Source of the DNA: an uncultured Flavobacteriales bacterium
GTDB taxonomy: Bacteria; Bacteroidota; Bacteroidia; Flavobacteriales_G; Salibacteraceae
Assembly: GCA_913057205.1 (NCBI GenBank)
Contig: CAJXNO010000017.1
Span: forward strand, 1 to 56,032
Direction: 5' to 3'
Length of the DNA stretch: 56,032 bases
Shown here: positions 36,968-46,283 of the stretch, piece after piece
How the letters are laid out: each line of letters begins with the position of its first letter
Numbering within the stretch: the stretch's first letter is position 1
Notes under the pieces: generated by a model
Database searches by the model: none
What the model saw: the letters and a program-made list of their open reading frames with translations, nothing else
What the model was told of the DNA's origin: nothing
Position numbers and translations under genes: made by a program

Positions 36968-37216
36968 TCATCGTTGAACTCATGTGGAAAGGGCTTGGTG
37001 ACGAACAGGAAGATCAGCAATGAAAAAAAGGTGACTAACCCGTAGGAGCAAGAGAGAAGTATCCCATCCTTCCAGCCCATCGATCCCGAACGGTTGAAAA
37101 ACCATCAAGAAAGCCGCTACAAAAGAGGCAAAAACCAGAATGACCTGCAGGCAGTGGCGGCTTTCGCTGTGGAAAGGATAGGGTTGTGATAAGTATGCCC
37201 TTAATCGATCAAACAC
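36892..37216 (-). pseudogene. Truncated, frameshifted LytTR-type membrane regulator
   Basis: Two minus-strand pieces make the N-terminal membrane module seen in Bacteroidota LytTR-domain proteins. From 37216 the sequence is MFDRLRAYLSQPYPFHSES and FLMVFQPFGIDGLEGW. After a frameshift near 37075 it continues GILLSCSYGLVTFFSLLIFL, then FNDDHWTLGKEIAFGIFN. The remaining membrane helix and the C-terminal LytTR DNA-binding domain are absent; the piece stops near 36892 against the end of a truncated plus-strand ORF. The QPFG and WTxGKE motifs are characteristic of the family. It is non-functional as it stands. Confidence 0.72.
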
Positions 37217-37242
37217 CGTTCAAAGGTAGACCTAACACACAT

Positions 37243-37272
37243 AAAAAAAGGAGACCAAATCGATCTCCTTTT
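37243..37272 (-). terminator. Intrinsic terminator of the S9A peptidase gene
   Basis: Arms AAAGGAGA/TCTCCTTT with a 9-nt loop, followed on the minus strand by a run of T. It lies about 25-50 bp after the leftward prolyl oligopeptidase gene. Confidence 0.82.
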
Positions 37273-37295
37273 CTCGTTTGCTTTCAATGCTTTGG

Positions 37296-39446
37296 TTATT
37301 CCGCATTCTGGGTATAGAGGGCTTTCTCACCAACATTCCAGAAGAAGAAAGACCACTTATCGGCTTGTTCTTCGATGATCTTCGAGGTAGGCTTTCCAGC
37401 TCCGTGACCTGCCTTCTCTTCGATGCGGATCAACACCGGGTTTGGTCCTTCGTGCATGGCTTGCAGCATTGCTGCAAACTTGAACGAGTGAGCAGGTACT
37501 ACGCGGTCATCGTGGTCTGCTGTTGTAACCATGGTAGCCGGATATGCAGTTCCCGCTTCTACGTTGTGTACGGGAGAGTAATTCAGCAAGTACTCGAACA
37601 TCTCCTTGCTTTCATCGGCTGTTCCGTAATCGTATGCCCATCCCGCACCAGCGGTGAACTTGTGATAGCGCAACATATCCAAAACACCAACCGCTGGCAA
37701 CGCCACTTTCATTAATTCAGGACGTTGGGTCATGGTAGCCCCCACAAGCAAACCGCCGTTGGAGCCCCCAGCAATCCCCAAACGCGCCGAAGACGTGTAC
37801 TTATTGTCGATGAGGTATTCAGCCGCTGCGATGAAATCATCAAACACATTCTGCTTATTCATCTTTGTTCCGGCGCTGTGCCACTTTTCACCGTATTCAC
37901 CGCCACCACGAAGGTTGGCTACGGCAAAAATGCCTCCGTTCTCCATCAATACGATGTTGGAGGTGCTGAACGATGGCGTAAGGCTGATGTTGAACCCGCC
38001 ATAACCATAGAGTAAGGTTGGATTGTTGCCATCCTTCTTTAAGCCCTTCTTGTAGGTTAGGATCATCGGCACCTTGGTACCATCTTTGGAAGTATAGAAT
38101 ACCTGTTCTGAGGTGTACTGCTCTGGATCGAACTTCACGCCGCTCTCTTTGTATACTTCTGACGTACCTGAAGCGATGTCATAATGGAAAATCGTTGGAG
38201 GGAATACATAGGAAGTGAATGAGTAGTACAGTTCAGCATCCTCTTCTCTTCCACCAAAACCGCTTGCAGAACCTACACCAGGGAGTTCGATTTCCCGTTC
38301 CAATTCACCGTTCTCATCATATTGTAAGACCATGGAAGTAGCGTTTTTCAGGTAGTTGGCAAAGAACTTACCTCCTGCGGTTCCTACCCTCAATACGTTC
38401 TCCGTTTCTGGTATGAAGTCCACCCAGTTTTCAGGCTGAGGTTGAGCGATAGAGGCTTTCACCACCTTACCGTTTGGAGCATTCAAGTTGGTTTTGATGT
38501 AGAGGTCATCACCAACCGTATGGATCACGCTGTGATCATTGTCAAAGTTGTCTACCACCTTCACGATGGGTGCCCCTTCTATCCGGAGGTCTTGGATGTA
38601 GAGTTCATTTCCAGTTGTTGAAGTAGCTGCTGAGATCACCAAGAAATGCTCATCCTCGGTTACACCACCGCCCACATAACGCCTTGGGGTTTCTTCTCCG
38701 CCAAAAATGAGTTGGTCTTCAGACTGCGCTGATCCGAGTTTGTGGTAATAAAGCTTGTGATATTGGGTCATACCAGAAAGGGCACTGCCCTCCTTTGGCT
38801 TGTCGTAACTACTGTAGTAGAACCCTTCGTTTCCGCGCCAAGAGATGCCAGAGAACTTAACATCGATCAAGGTATCTTCCACAATCTCCATCGTAGCCGT
38901 GTTCATTACGATGACCTTACGCCAATCTGAACCTCCTTCAGAGATCATATAGGCAGCCAGGCTACCATCTTTTGTGAAAGATAATCCGGCAAGAGATGTT
39001 GTACCATCTGCAGAGAATTGGTTCGGGTCAAGGAAAACCTCATCCTCGCCCCCATCATTCGCTTCGCGATAAAGCACAAATTGGTTCTGGAGTCCATCAT
39101 TCTTGTAGAAGTAGGTATAATCTCCTCGCTTGAAAGGAGCAGAGAACTTCTCATAATTCCAGAGCTCGGTGAGGCGATCCTTGATGGCCGAGCGATATGG
39201 GATCTGCTCCAGGTAACCAAAAGTGACCGCGTTCTCAGCTTTCACCCATTGGGCTGTTTCCTCCGAAGTATCATCCTCTAGCCAACGGTAAGGATCCGCT
39301 ACTTCCGTTCCAAAATAGTCATCCACTACGGTAGTGTCTTTTCGTGTCTCTGGATAGTTCATGTTTGATGTTGCTTCTGCTTGCTCTTCTTTTCCGCCTG
39401 AGCAGGCCGTGAGCACTGCTGCAATTAGAATGACTTCGTACTTCAT
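37296..39446 (-). CDS. Prolyl oligopeptidase (S9A), lipoprotein
   Basis: A 716-residue serine peptidase. The signal ends in a lipobox (VLTACSGG), so it is probably membrane-anchored. An N-terminal beta-propeller (DPYRWLEDD, then WRGNEGFYYSSYDKP) is followed by an alpha/beta-hydrolase domain with the nucleophile in GIAGGSNGGLLVG, the Asp in ADHDDRVVPAHS and the His in EKAGHGAGKP. S9A enzymes cut short peptides after proline. It is monocistronic and has its own terminator. Confidence 0.94.
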   Translation of the reverse strand: MKYEVILIAAVLTACSGGKEEQAEATSNMNYPETRKDTTVVDDYFGTEVADPYRWLEDDTSEETAQWVKAENAVTFGYLEQIPYRSAIKDRLTELWNYEKFSAPFKRGDYTYFYKNDGLQNQFVLYREANDGGEDEVFLDPNQFSADGTTSLAGLSFTKDGSLAAYMISEGGSDWRKVIVMNTATMEIVEDTLIDVKFSGISWRGNEGFYYSSYDKPKEGSALSGMTQYHKLYYHKLGSAQSEDQLIFGGEETPRRYVGGGVTEDEHFLVISAATSTTGNELYIQDLRIEGAPIVKVVDNFDNDHSVIHTVGDDLYIKTNLNAPNGKVVKASIAQPQPENWVDFIPETENVLRVGTAGGKFFANYLKNATSMVLQYDENGELEREIELPGVGSASGFGGREEDAELYYSFTSYVFPPTIFHYDIASGTSEVYKESGVKFDPEQYTSEQVFYTSKDGTKVPMILTYKKGLKKDGNNPTLLYGYGGFNISLTPSFSTSNIVLMENGGIFAVANLRGGGEYGEKWHSAGTKMNKQNVFDDFIAAAEYLIDNKYTSSARLGIAGGSNGGLLVGATMTQRPELMKVALPAVGVLDMLRYHKFTAGAGWAYDYGTADESKEMFEYLLNYSPVHNVEAGTAYPATMVTTADHDDRVVPAHSFKFAAMLQAMHEGPNPVLIRIEEKAGHGAGKPTSKIIEEQADKWSFFFWNVGEKALYTQNAE

Positions 39447-39544
39447 TTGATCGAGATTTTAGCGAAAGTAAACTTTGATATGAGAGTTCTCATGAAGTGC
39501 GGCAATTAACACCCGTTTCTGTGATTAATGGTTACTATTGATTC

Positions 39545-40090
39545 ATGCTCTACCCACTCGATAGCAGGTTTTTAGACGCTGAAGACGGTACGCCGTTTGA
39601 ACGCTGTATGGTTTGTGATAAATCGGTCATCACTTCTGGTGAAGACTATTTCATTGAACGCATCTTTCGCCGGCTACCTGAAAACGAGGGTGCAACCGAA
39701 GCGTTGTTTGAATATGCGATGTGCGCTAGATGTGCAGATGACCTACGAAAGAAGCTCTCCGAAGCTTCAAAGGTCAGCATCGAGCAACTGTTTACCGATC
39801 GGTTGAATAGTAAACAAATGCTTGGAATTGAGGAAAGCACGAAATACTGCCTGCTTACAGGGAAACCCATCGATCAAGCACTGGAATTCTCTTATCATGC
39901 ACACTGCAACAGAGATCGCTTGATCCATAGTTTCTTTCCTTATGCGATCAGTGACGACGGAATGGATGAAATCGGAGCGCTGCTCTCTGATGAAACCCTA
40001 GGGTTTTTAGATGACTTCAAGGGAAGGCACTTCAGTGGTCCGCCTGAGTTGGCTGATTTTTTAAAACCGAAGCGATTAATTCCGTTATAG
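39545..40090 (+). CDS. Uncharacterised Cys-pair protein
   Basis: A 181-residue soluble protein with two CxxC pairs in the N-terminal half (RCMVCDKS and CARCADD), and single cysteines in TKYCLLTGKP and HAHCNRD. This is a pattern that could bind one or two zinc ions. No membrane segment, signal or known domain was recognised. It is divergent from the S9A peptidase gene and is followed 59 bp later by a secreted protein gene. I cannot assign a function. Confidence 0.7.
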   Translation: MLYPLDSRFLDAEDGTPFERCMVCDKSVITSGEDYFIERIFRRLPENEGATEALFEYAMCARCADDLRKKLSEASKVSIEQLFTDRLNSKQMLGIEESTKYCLLTGKPIDQALEFSYHAHCNRDRLIHSFFPYAISDDGMDEIGALLSDETLGFLDDFKGRHFSGPPELADFLKPKRLIPL

Positions 40091-40149
40091 CGGAAACCAT
40101 ATTCTCATTCTGCGTTTAGAATTGTAGTTGCTTTTTTAGCTTTACACCC

Positions 40150-40833
40150 ATGCGAATACTTTTCAGCTTGATTGTCTTGTGTGTGATCCATCTAAGCTTG
40201 GTGGCCCAAGAAAAGACCAAGGTGCGCCTCTATGTGAAAGGAAGCTCGGATTATTTCATCCGTCTGGATGGCGAAATGCTTCCGCACACGAACCTACAGC
40301 TTATCGAGCCTGGGGAACACACGCTAGAGGTATGGTCGCCTATGCACCTGCTCCACACCGGAAAAATCGATGTACCACAGAAGGATTCGATCAGCTACTA
40401 TCAAAAACTTGAGCGCGACCCTGAATATGTAAAATACCTCTTCGATACGGATGCGTTTAAGCGCAAAATGCTTTTCGGCAAGACCTTACCACTTATGGCA
40501 TCAGGAGCTGGTATGGTGGGTGCTCCCATCTTCTATTTTCTACGCAAACGAGACCATGAGGTCTTGGTAAAGGAGAACTTTAAATCAGATTATAACATTG
40601 GTGGTGACCTGGACAATGCCCAAAGCCGATACGCCATCAGCAATGGACTGTTCTTTACCTCCGTGGGTTTTGCTGTGGGAGGTGCTGTAACGTATTTTAT
40701 TCTGCGAAATAAGCTGAACAACACAGAAAAACCCAATTACAAGCAAAAGAACCCGTTCACTCTGGAAGACTTTGAACTCTCATACCATCCGCTTACGGGT
40801 ACACCGCAAGCTGGTGTAACCCTTCGGTTTTGA
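40150..40833 (+). CDS. Secreted protein with PEGA-like domain and hydrophobic helices
   Basis: A 227-residue protein with a signal peptide (about 1-19, LSLVAQ). A PEGA-like beta domain follows (YFIRLDGEMLPHTNLQLIEP, then GEHTLEVWSP), and after it two hydrophobic helices (LPLMASGAGMVGAPIFYFL and FFTSVGFAVGGAVTYFI). A TAGCTTTA box lies about 10 bp upstream of the ATG, near the -7 consensus. The next gene overlaps by 4 bp, so the two are an operon. Function is unknown. Confidence 0.75.
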   Translation: MRILFSLIVLCVIHLSLVAQEKTKVRLYVKGSSDYFIRLDGEMLPHTNLQLIEPGEHTLEVWSPMHLLHTGKIDVPQKDSISYYQKLERDPEYVKYLFDTDAFKRKMLFGKTLPLMASGAGMVGAPIFYFLRKRDHEVLVKENFKSDYNIGGDLDNAQSRYAISNGLFFTSVGFAVGGAVTYFILRNKLNNTEKPNYKQKNPFTLEDFELSYHPLTGTPQAGVTLRF

Positions 40834-41483
40834 TGACGATGATGCGAAAGAATAGTTTGAATAAGGTATGGATTGCTGTATTGACCGTCTTGGTACTCAG
40901 CTCCTGTGAAAAGAAGCCGACGGCATGCCTAGAGCTACCCGAAACATTAGAAGCTGGCACACTCTTGACCTTATCATCATGCAGCGAGGACTATGAGTTT
41001 CTTACGTGGGAATTCAGCGACGGTATTGGCATTGAAGGCGAGATTGCCCAGCGCCGGTTTGAGGATGAGGGAAGCGTCGTGATCCGGCTAACCGCCTATT
41101 CCGATGGCGCGTATAAAAGCGATCAAGTGGAACAAGCATACAAGATCTCTTTCCGCTACATCGACCGCTTCGAGATCATTGGCAACATTCCATATGATTC
41201 GCTCCAGATTGACTTTGGCAATGTGTTATCCTTTCCAGTTCCAGATGCCAATGGACGCTTTACCGAGGAAGAGCCGTTGGTGCGTTCGCTCTCCCCTTAC
41301 ACATGGGTGATTGAAGCGGAACGTACTTCCATTACCCTCTATGGCATAAACTTCCTAGGAACCCGTATTCCTCTTGTGAGCGACAAGTTTAATTTCAATG
41401 TCGTAAAGGATAATCCAACCGTGATCGGTACGGAAGAAGATGATTTCATGGTGAAGTTATTCTGGAGCTATCGGCCCATTTAG
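40830..41483 (+). CDS. PKD-domain lipoprotein
   Basis: A 217-residue predicted lipoprotein; the lipobox is LVLSSC near residue 26. A PKD-like fold is suggested by EAGTLLTLSSCSEDYEFLTW, followed by EFSDGIGIEGEIAQRRFEDE and GSVVIRLTAYSDG. The C-terminal region is beta-rich and unassigned. It overlaps the preceding gene by 4 bp. Its stop codon overlaps the final stop of the convergent broken histidine kinase. It probably sits on the envelope. Confidence 0.78.
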   Translation: MMTMMRKNSLNKVWIAVLTVLVLSSCEKKPTACLELPETLEAGTLLTLSSCSEDYEFLTWEFSDGIGIEGEIAQRRFEDEGSVVIRLTAYSDGAYKSDQVEQAYKISFRYIDRFEIIGNIPYDSLQIDFGNVLSFPVPDANGRFTEEEPLVRSLSPYTWVIEAERTSITLYGINFLGTRIPLVSDKFNFNVVKDNPTVIGTEEDDFMVKLFWSYRPI

Positions 41484-43424
41484 TGCTCGAGGCGCTTCAT
41501 CGGTAACGAAATAAAGAAGCTGGTACCTACATCCAATTCACTTTCCACCTTGATCTACCCTCCCAAGGCGTCCACGTAGTATTTACAGATGTATAATCCC
41601 AAGCCTGTTCCTTCGCGGAGTTTCTTTCCATTCTTAACCCGGTAAAAAGGCTCAAACACACGATCTAGCGCATCTGCAGCAATGCCCATTCCTGTATCCT
41701 TCACTTCGATCAACACCTCATTTGCCTTCTTTTTGAGGCTCACGTAAACCGCACCCTCATCAGTATACTTCAGGGCGTTGCTCATGAGGTTCATGAAACA
41801 GATGTCAAGTGCCGAACGATCAGAATAGATCACTACATCACGCTCAATCTCTCGTTCTAATTGCAATGACTTCGATCGCATTTGCGGTGTAAGCATGTTG
41901 CACAATTCATTCAGGAGCTTACTAAGGTTCACCGGTTGATTAGATAGTGCCAAGCTACCATCTTCCAAGCGTGAGAATATCAACACATTATTCGTTGTGG
42001 AACTTAAGCGCTGTGCGCTTTTCGTTAGCAGCTCAGTCATCTGCTTCACCTCTACCGGGTCATTCTCCTGTTCAATCAACTCCGTGAGCGCAATCAGAGC
42101 ATTCATAGGTGTTCTGATCTCATGAACGATCGTATTCAAGGTGCGTCTGCGGTGCTCTGCGCTTTGCTTTGCGTTGTCGCGTTCTCCCGTTAATGTGCGT
42201 CTAAGGTTGACCAGCATGCGCAATTGATAGAGCAGCAAGGCCAACAACCGCACCACCACGGCAACGAAAATGGTGAGCCCCAAATTGATCAATCGCTGAC
42301 GCTCCAAGGATTCTTCACGCTGCGACTCCTCCAATTGCACCGATCGGACTTTGTTCTTTGCCTCGGTGAGTGCCATCTTATAAGGCGTAGAGGCTATTTT
42401 CTGAATGGATTCGTATTAATTGATGCTATTTGTACGCTAACAAAAAACCGTGGCTTTCTTCGAGTTTTCCCTGCCGTTGACGCAATTCTGCCATGCTTCG
42501 GAGGTAGCGCTCTTCAATCGCTGGATCGTTGAGTTGGGCTGCGATGATCATGGCATTCTCAAAGTACTGCTGCGCGGATTCCAAATCATCCATGAGCAAG
42601 TACATGTTGCCCAAATTGATGTAGAGCGAAGCGTTGCCAGCGAGGTCGCCGATGGATTTCCGCAGGTCTTCAGACAAACGATAGTACTCCAGGGCTTCGG
42701 TATACTTTTCTTGCAGACCAGCCACATAGCCAAGGTTATTCAAGCTGATGGCTTTGCCTTTCTGATCATCGTCTGCACGGAATGCCTGGCTTTGGGTAAA
42801 AGCAACGTATGCGCTGTCGTATACTTCTTTCGCGAGGTAATTCTGTCCACGAGAGTTCAAAATGGCTGCCAAAGACCGTTGATCATCAATCTGCTTAGCG
42901 ATAACATATGCTTTATCAATGAATCGATCCGATTCTTTGAGGTTACCTACATCCCGATTCAAGATGCCAAGGTTGATGAAGAGCTTGAGCTTCAATGTTT
43001 CATCCCCTTGACGCTCTGCACAACTCAGCGCTTCGGTATAGGCGTCGATGGCTTGGTCATAGAATTGGGCTGCTTGTAGAACCCCCCCATTCCGTTGGCC
43101 ACCTAATGAGTAATAATCGTTGCAAGGCTCGTCTTCTACCATTCGCATCGCAGAAGTGAAATAAACAATGGCTGAATCGCTTATACCTTTATAGAAAAAG
43201 GCACTTCCTTTCAGTCGATAGTACTCGCTGATCAAGGAATCACTCCACTGGCTCGGATCCAAAGTGCCAAGCACATAAAGCGCTGAGTCAGGGTACTTCA
43301 GTCGCGCACGAACATCCACAAGAAGCTCACTGGCACTGGCATGGTCTGCCTGATCTACCTATGCACCCAGCAAAAGAGGTGATGAGAGGGTACAAAGTAG
43401 GATGAAATACCGAAGGATGCGCGT
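41480..43424 (-). pseudogene. Broken TPR-containing sensor histidine kinase
   Basis: A decayed kinase read leftward. The signal-peptide frame starts at ACG (43424), not ATG, and reads TRILRYFILLCTLSSPLL before an in-frame TAG at 43361. TPR repeats follow, for example FINLGILNRDVGNLKESDRF and LYINLGNMYLLMDDLESAQQ. A change of frame with about 13 inserted nt lies near 42415 (LLAYK to YESIQKIAS). Then come a membrane helix, the HisKA H-box VHEIRTPMNALIAL, and HATPase motifs LMSNALKYTDEG and EGTGLGLYICKYYVDALGG. A TAG at about 41555 cuts off IKVESELDVGTSFFISLPM. The substitutions and insertion indicate true decay. Confidence 0.82.
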
Positions 43425-43471
43425 AGGTCAAATTCGGATACAAATATGGAAGAAAGATGGTGTATACACAC

Positions 43472-43506
43472 AAAAAAGGCAGACTACCCACAGGGTAATC
43501 TGCCTT
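43472..43506 (-). terminator. Intrinsic terminator remaining after the LytS/LytR remnant
   Basis: A hairpin with arms AAGGCAGA/TCTGCCTT and an inner TACCC/GGGTA pairing, followed on the minus strand by a T run. It lies leftward of the LytR stub and probably ended the former two-component operon. Confidence 0.72.
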
Positions 43507-43614
43507 GAACCTAATTAAACAATTGAGAAAAGAACGATTATGGGTCAAACATACATGGATCGCAGGCTCAGGTCATCGAATATATGACCAATGGCCGAAG
43601 GGTTCTATGGATGG

Positions 43615-43674
43615 TTAAGCATATTCAACGGAACTGAAAAATGCATCCACTACAATGGTCTTGATGGTTCTCAT
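43615..43674 (-). pseudogene. 19-codon stub of a LytR-type response regulator
   Basis: An ATG 2 bp after the LytS kinase stop opens a frame reading MRTIKTIVVDAFFSSVEYA before a stop. The first ten residues match the start of LytTR response regulators (KTIVVDDE), the usual next gene after a LytS kinase. The rest of the regulator is missing. I infer a deletion between this point and the terminator at 43472. Confidence 0.55.
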
Positions 43675-43676
43675 AG

Positions 43677-44755
43677 TTAGCTGTTTTTGGGTAGTATTAA
43701 TTCTACCTTGAAGCCTCTATCCTGTCCGGTAGACATCAGCATTTTCGCTTTCCCGTCGTAGAGCGCCTTCAGGCGTTCTTGAATATTCTGCAGTCCGATG
43801 CCTTGTTTGAAGAGGCTTTGCGTATTGCTAGACTGACCACCTCCATTGTCTTCAACGATCAAATGCAACTGACCTTCCTTGTTTTGTGCTTAAACGTTGA
43901 GCCTTGGCGTGTCATCCGTGCAACGCCATACTTGATCGCATTCGCTGCAAAAGGCTGGATGATGAGCAAAGGGAGCTTTTCATCCAGGAGCTCCTCCTCT
44001 ACTTCGTATGATATCGCCAAACCGAATACTCTCGATCTCAAGGCAGGTTTTCACATAATCCAACTCTTCTCAAGCGAAACGAAGATGCGGTTGTCTTTTT
44101 CAAGAATACCGCGTAGGAGGTCACCCAGTCTTGCCGTTACCCGTTGTGCCTTATTGACGTCCTCATCCATCAAACTCGAGATGGTATTCAATGCATTGAA
44201 TAAAAAGTGAGGTTGAAGCTGCATCCTCAGTACGTCGAGCTTCGTAAGGGTCAACTGTGCTTCAATGCGACCGAGTTCGGCTTGCTTATCGCGATAACGC
44301 TTGTAATAATCAAAGGATGCAAAAAGTCCATAAATGATCCAAAACTCAACAACCCTATCGAGGTAAACACCAGGAAAAGCCGCTATAAGTTGCGACCATG
44401 TTTCATCTTGAAAGGAATAGATGTCTGCTAAATCCAGTAGGTAAAAATAGATCACTGTGGTGATCAACTCATGCACCAACGGAATGAGCAAGCTTATTCC
44501 AAACGTGATGCAACGGTCTCTTGGAGCAGCACCTCTGGCTAGCCTGAAGTGCAGAAAGGTCCAATAGATCGCTGGAACTAAGAAAGGCCAGAACAAGTAA
44601 TTGATGACATGCGGCAGCGCCATCCGGTGCCAAGAGAAGGCTTCGAGTTCATCCCAGTATAAATAAGGTATCAGCGCTTTGAGACTCAGGATGAAACCGA
44701 GCAAGAAGCCAGCGCCAATGATGTACTTAAAGGGTATGGGAAGCCGATTGAACAC
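43677..44755 (-). pseudogene. Frameshifted LytS-type sensor histidine kinase
   Basis: From 44755 the protein has four to five membrane helices and the His_kinase domain (VLRMQLQPHFLFNALNTISS). A 1-nt loss near 44072 turns the expected VSLEEELDYV into VSLEKSWIM-stop. The correct sequence continues in another frame (ELDYVKTCLEIESIRFGD). A second shift near 44010 restores the first frame (ISYEVEEELLDEKLPLLIIQ, PFAANAIKYGVA), and a third near 43900 leads to LIVEDNGGGQSS and GIGLQNIQERLKALYDG. Intact relatives phosphorylate LytR-type regulators. Three shifts mean no full kinase can be made. Confidence 0.83.
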
Positions 44756-44828
44756 CTATCAAAGGAAAATCAAGCGCATCAATAGAACAACACATCTGTG
44801 ATGAACGGCAGAATAAAGGGCAAACACT

Positions 44829-45500
44829 TCAGTTCTGCAATGCCGAAAGCAAGCGCAGGTATGCATCGAGGTGCACGTCCTTCTCTTTTCTTCGGTACTG
44901 AAGGATCCACCGGGGATGAGGTAAGACCTCGATGCGATCGAACCACCCGTTTTCTTTGTTCAATGCCTTCAAGAACTTGTAATTCTCTCCTTTCCCGATA
45001 CAAACCGCCACATCTGTGCAGACCGGCCACTTCATGTGCTCATTGATCTCGTTGACGATCGGTTCAAGCATGTACTCCTTCCAATCCTTCAACTCATAGT
45101 AGTTGATGTTCTTTCCTTCATGCAAAAATCCCAAGGGATATACGGCTGAAATAAAGAAATGCTGGTAAAACTGCTTCGGTCCACCAAACGCTTCAATCAC
45201 TTCATAGATAAAGGCACTTGAGAGTTCTGGTCGGAGCTCAAAATCATGATCGATGCCTAAGGAAGATTGCAATCGCACGGGATCGGTAAAGGATATCCCT
45301 GTTATGCCCGATCCGAAACGACCGGGGTTGATCCCAAAAAGCAGCACGCGCTTTCGATCGTCGTGCATATATCCCTGAAGGAAGCGATCTACAATCGACA
45401 TGGTTTCGGGGTCTCCATAAGGATTCATCACCTCATACTGAGGAGGCACCTCCGGTACGGTAAGTTGTCGAAAATACTTAGAAAGTTGTTCAGACCACAT
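44829..45500 (-). CDS. SMUG2-type uracil-DNA glycosylase family protein
   Basis: A 223-residue member of the uracil-DNA glycosylase superfamily (SMUG2/DUF4918). Active-site motif 1 is LLFGINPGRFGSGITGISF, and motif 2 is in VLPHPRWILQYRRKE near the C-terminus. These enzymes excise damaged uracil-type bases from DNA. It is a single gene between the LytS remnant and the Hsp20 terminator. Confidence 0.85.
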   Translation of the reverse strand: MWSEQLSKYFRQLTVPEVPPQYEVMNPYGDPETMSIVDRFLQGYMHDDRKRVLLFGINPGRFGSGITGISFTDPVRLQSSLGIDHDFELRPELSSAFIYEVIEAFGGPKQFYQHFFISAVYPLGFLHEGKNINYYELKDWKEYMLEPIVNEINEHMKWPVCTDVAVCIGKGENYKFLKALNKENGWFDRIEVLPHPRWILQYRRKEKDVHLDAYLRLLSALQN

Positions 45501-45530
45501 GCCATCAAAGGTGCCATTCCATTTGGAGAT

Positions 45531-45566
45531 AAAAAAATGCCGCAGCTCCCATGAACTGCGGCATTC
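45531..45566 (-). terminator. Intrinsic terminator of hsp20
   Basis: Arms AATGCCGCAG/CTGCGGCATT with a 10-nt loop and a seven-T run on the minus strand, just after the leftward Hsp20 gene. Confidence 0.88.
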
Positions 45567-45587
45567 TCAAGTTGCTTTAAGCCCCTA

Positions 45588-46043
45588 CTATGCGATCTCG
45601 ATGCGCTTTGAAGTCTTCACTTCTTCTGCATTGCGCTTTGGAATGGTAATCAGCAAGACCCCGTTCTCATATTTTGCAGCAATGTGGTCCTTCTCCACTT
45701 CTGATTCAGGAAGGTTGAACGAGCGCTTGAACGATTGATAGCTAAACTCTTTTCGGGTATACTTATCGTTTTCTTCATGCTCCTCATGCTTTCGCTCTGC
45801 GGATATGGTTAAACGATCGTTCTCTACTTCCAGGTTGAAGTGCTCTTTGTTCATGCCTGGGGCTGCGATCTCTACCAAATAGCGCTCTTCATTCTCACGC
45901 ACGTTCACTGCTGGAACGGATTCTTTGTTGAAGCTCGGTGTGAATTCATTGAAGAAATCATCGAATACACTTGGAAAATAACCAGCATAAGGGTTTGTCT
46001 TTTTCACGACTGGTTTCATAGTTCTATACATTTTTGTTTTCAT
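45588..46043 (-). CDS. Hsp20/alpha-crystallin small heat-shock protein
   Basis: A 151-residue small heat-shock protein. The alpha-crystallin domain runs from VPAVNVRENEERYLVEIAAP through NLEVENDRLTISAERK to AAKYENGVLLITIPKRNAEE, and ends in the IxI-like tail KRIEIA. Such proteins hold unfolding proteins in the cytoplasm. It is monocistronic, divergent from ribBA, and has a strong terminator. No HSE-like operator was recognised upstream. Confidence 0.95.
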   Translation of the reverse strand: MKTKMYRTMKPVVKKTNPYAGYFPSVFDDFFNEFTPSFNKESVPAVNVRENEERYLVEIAAPGMNKEHFNLEVENDRLTISAERKHEEHEENDKYTRKEFSYQSFKRSFNLPESEVEKDHIAAKYENGVLLITIPKRNAEEVKTSKRIEIA

Positions 46044-46246
46044 GCCGAATAGAAAACAATCCGCATTCCAAGCAAGAATGACTGCCGATTTTTCCGAAGG
46101 ATTCTTGTTTAAATGACATTATAACAGTTTCATTCACAGATTTTTACTTTTCATCTGACAAGAATTCCGAAAGGCTATTTAGCTTGAACGAGCGGAGAAC
46201 TTTAGCTGCACTTTTACGTTGAAGTTACATCCCATGAATTGCGGGA

Positions 46247-46263
46247 TAGCTTTGATACTTTTG
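46247..46263 (+). promoter_or_regulatory. Candidate -7 boxes upstream of ribBA
   Basis: TAGCTTTG (46247-46254) and TACTTTTG (46256-46263) both match the Bacteroidota TAnnTTTG consensus and lie 20-40 bp before the ribBA ATG. No TTG at an ideal -33 distance was found. The 240-bp gap shows no FMN riboswitch signature. Confidence 0.45.
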
Positions 46264-46283
46264 CAACCACAAAACAAGCACAC

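Larger units (their letters stand above)
36696..37295. other. Gene-poor stretch with gene remnants
   Basis: Apart from the two remnants listed separately and the terminator at 37243-37272, I see no intact gene, RNA gene or repeat in these roughly 600 bp. It reads as a deletion scar between rplS and the S9A peptidase. Confidence 0.6.

Noticed and set aside
41555-43361. TAG readthrough or recoding in the TPR kinase
   Set aside because: A frame change near 42415 would still break the protein, and other genes do not show in-frame TAG.
46044-46283. FMN riboswitch before ribBA
   Set aside because: No conserved riboswitch core or matching stem set was seen in the leader.
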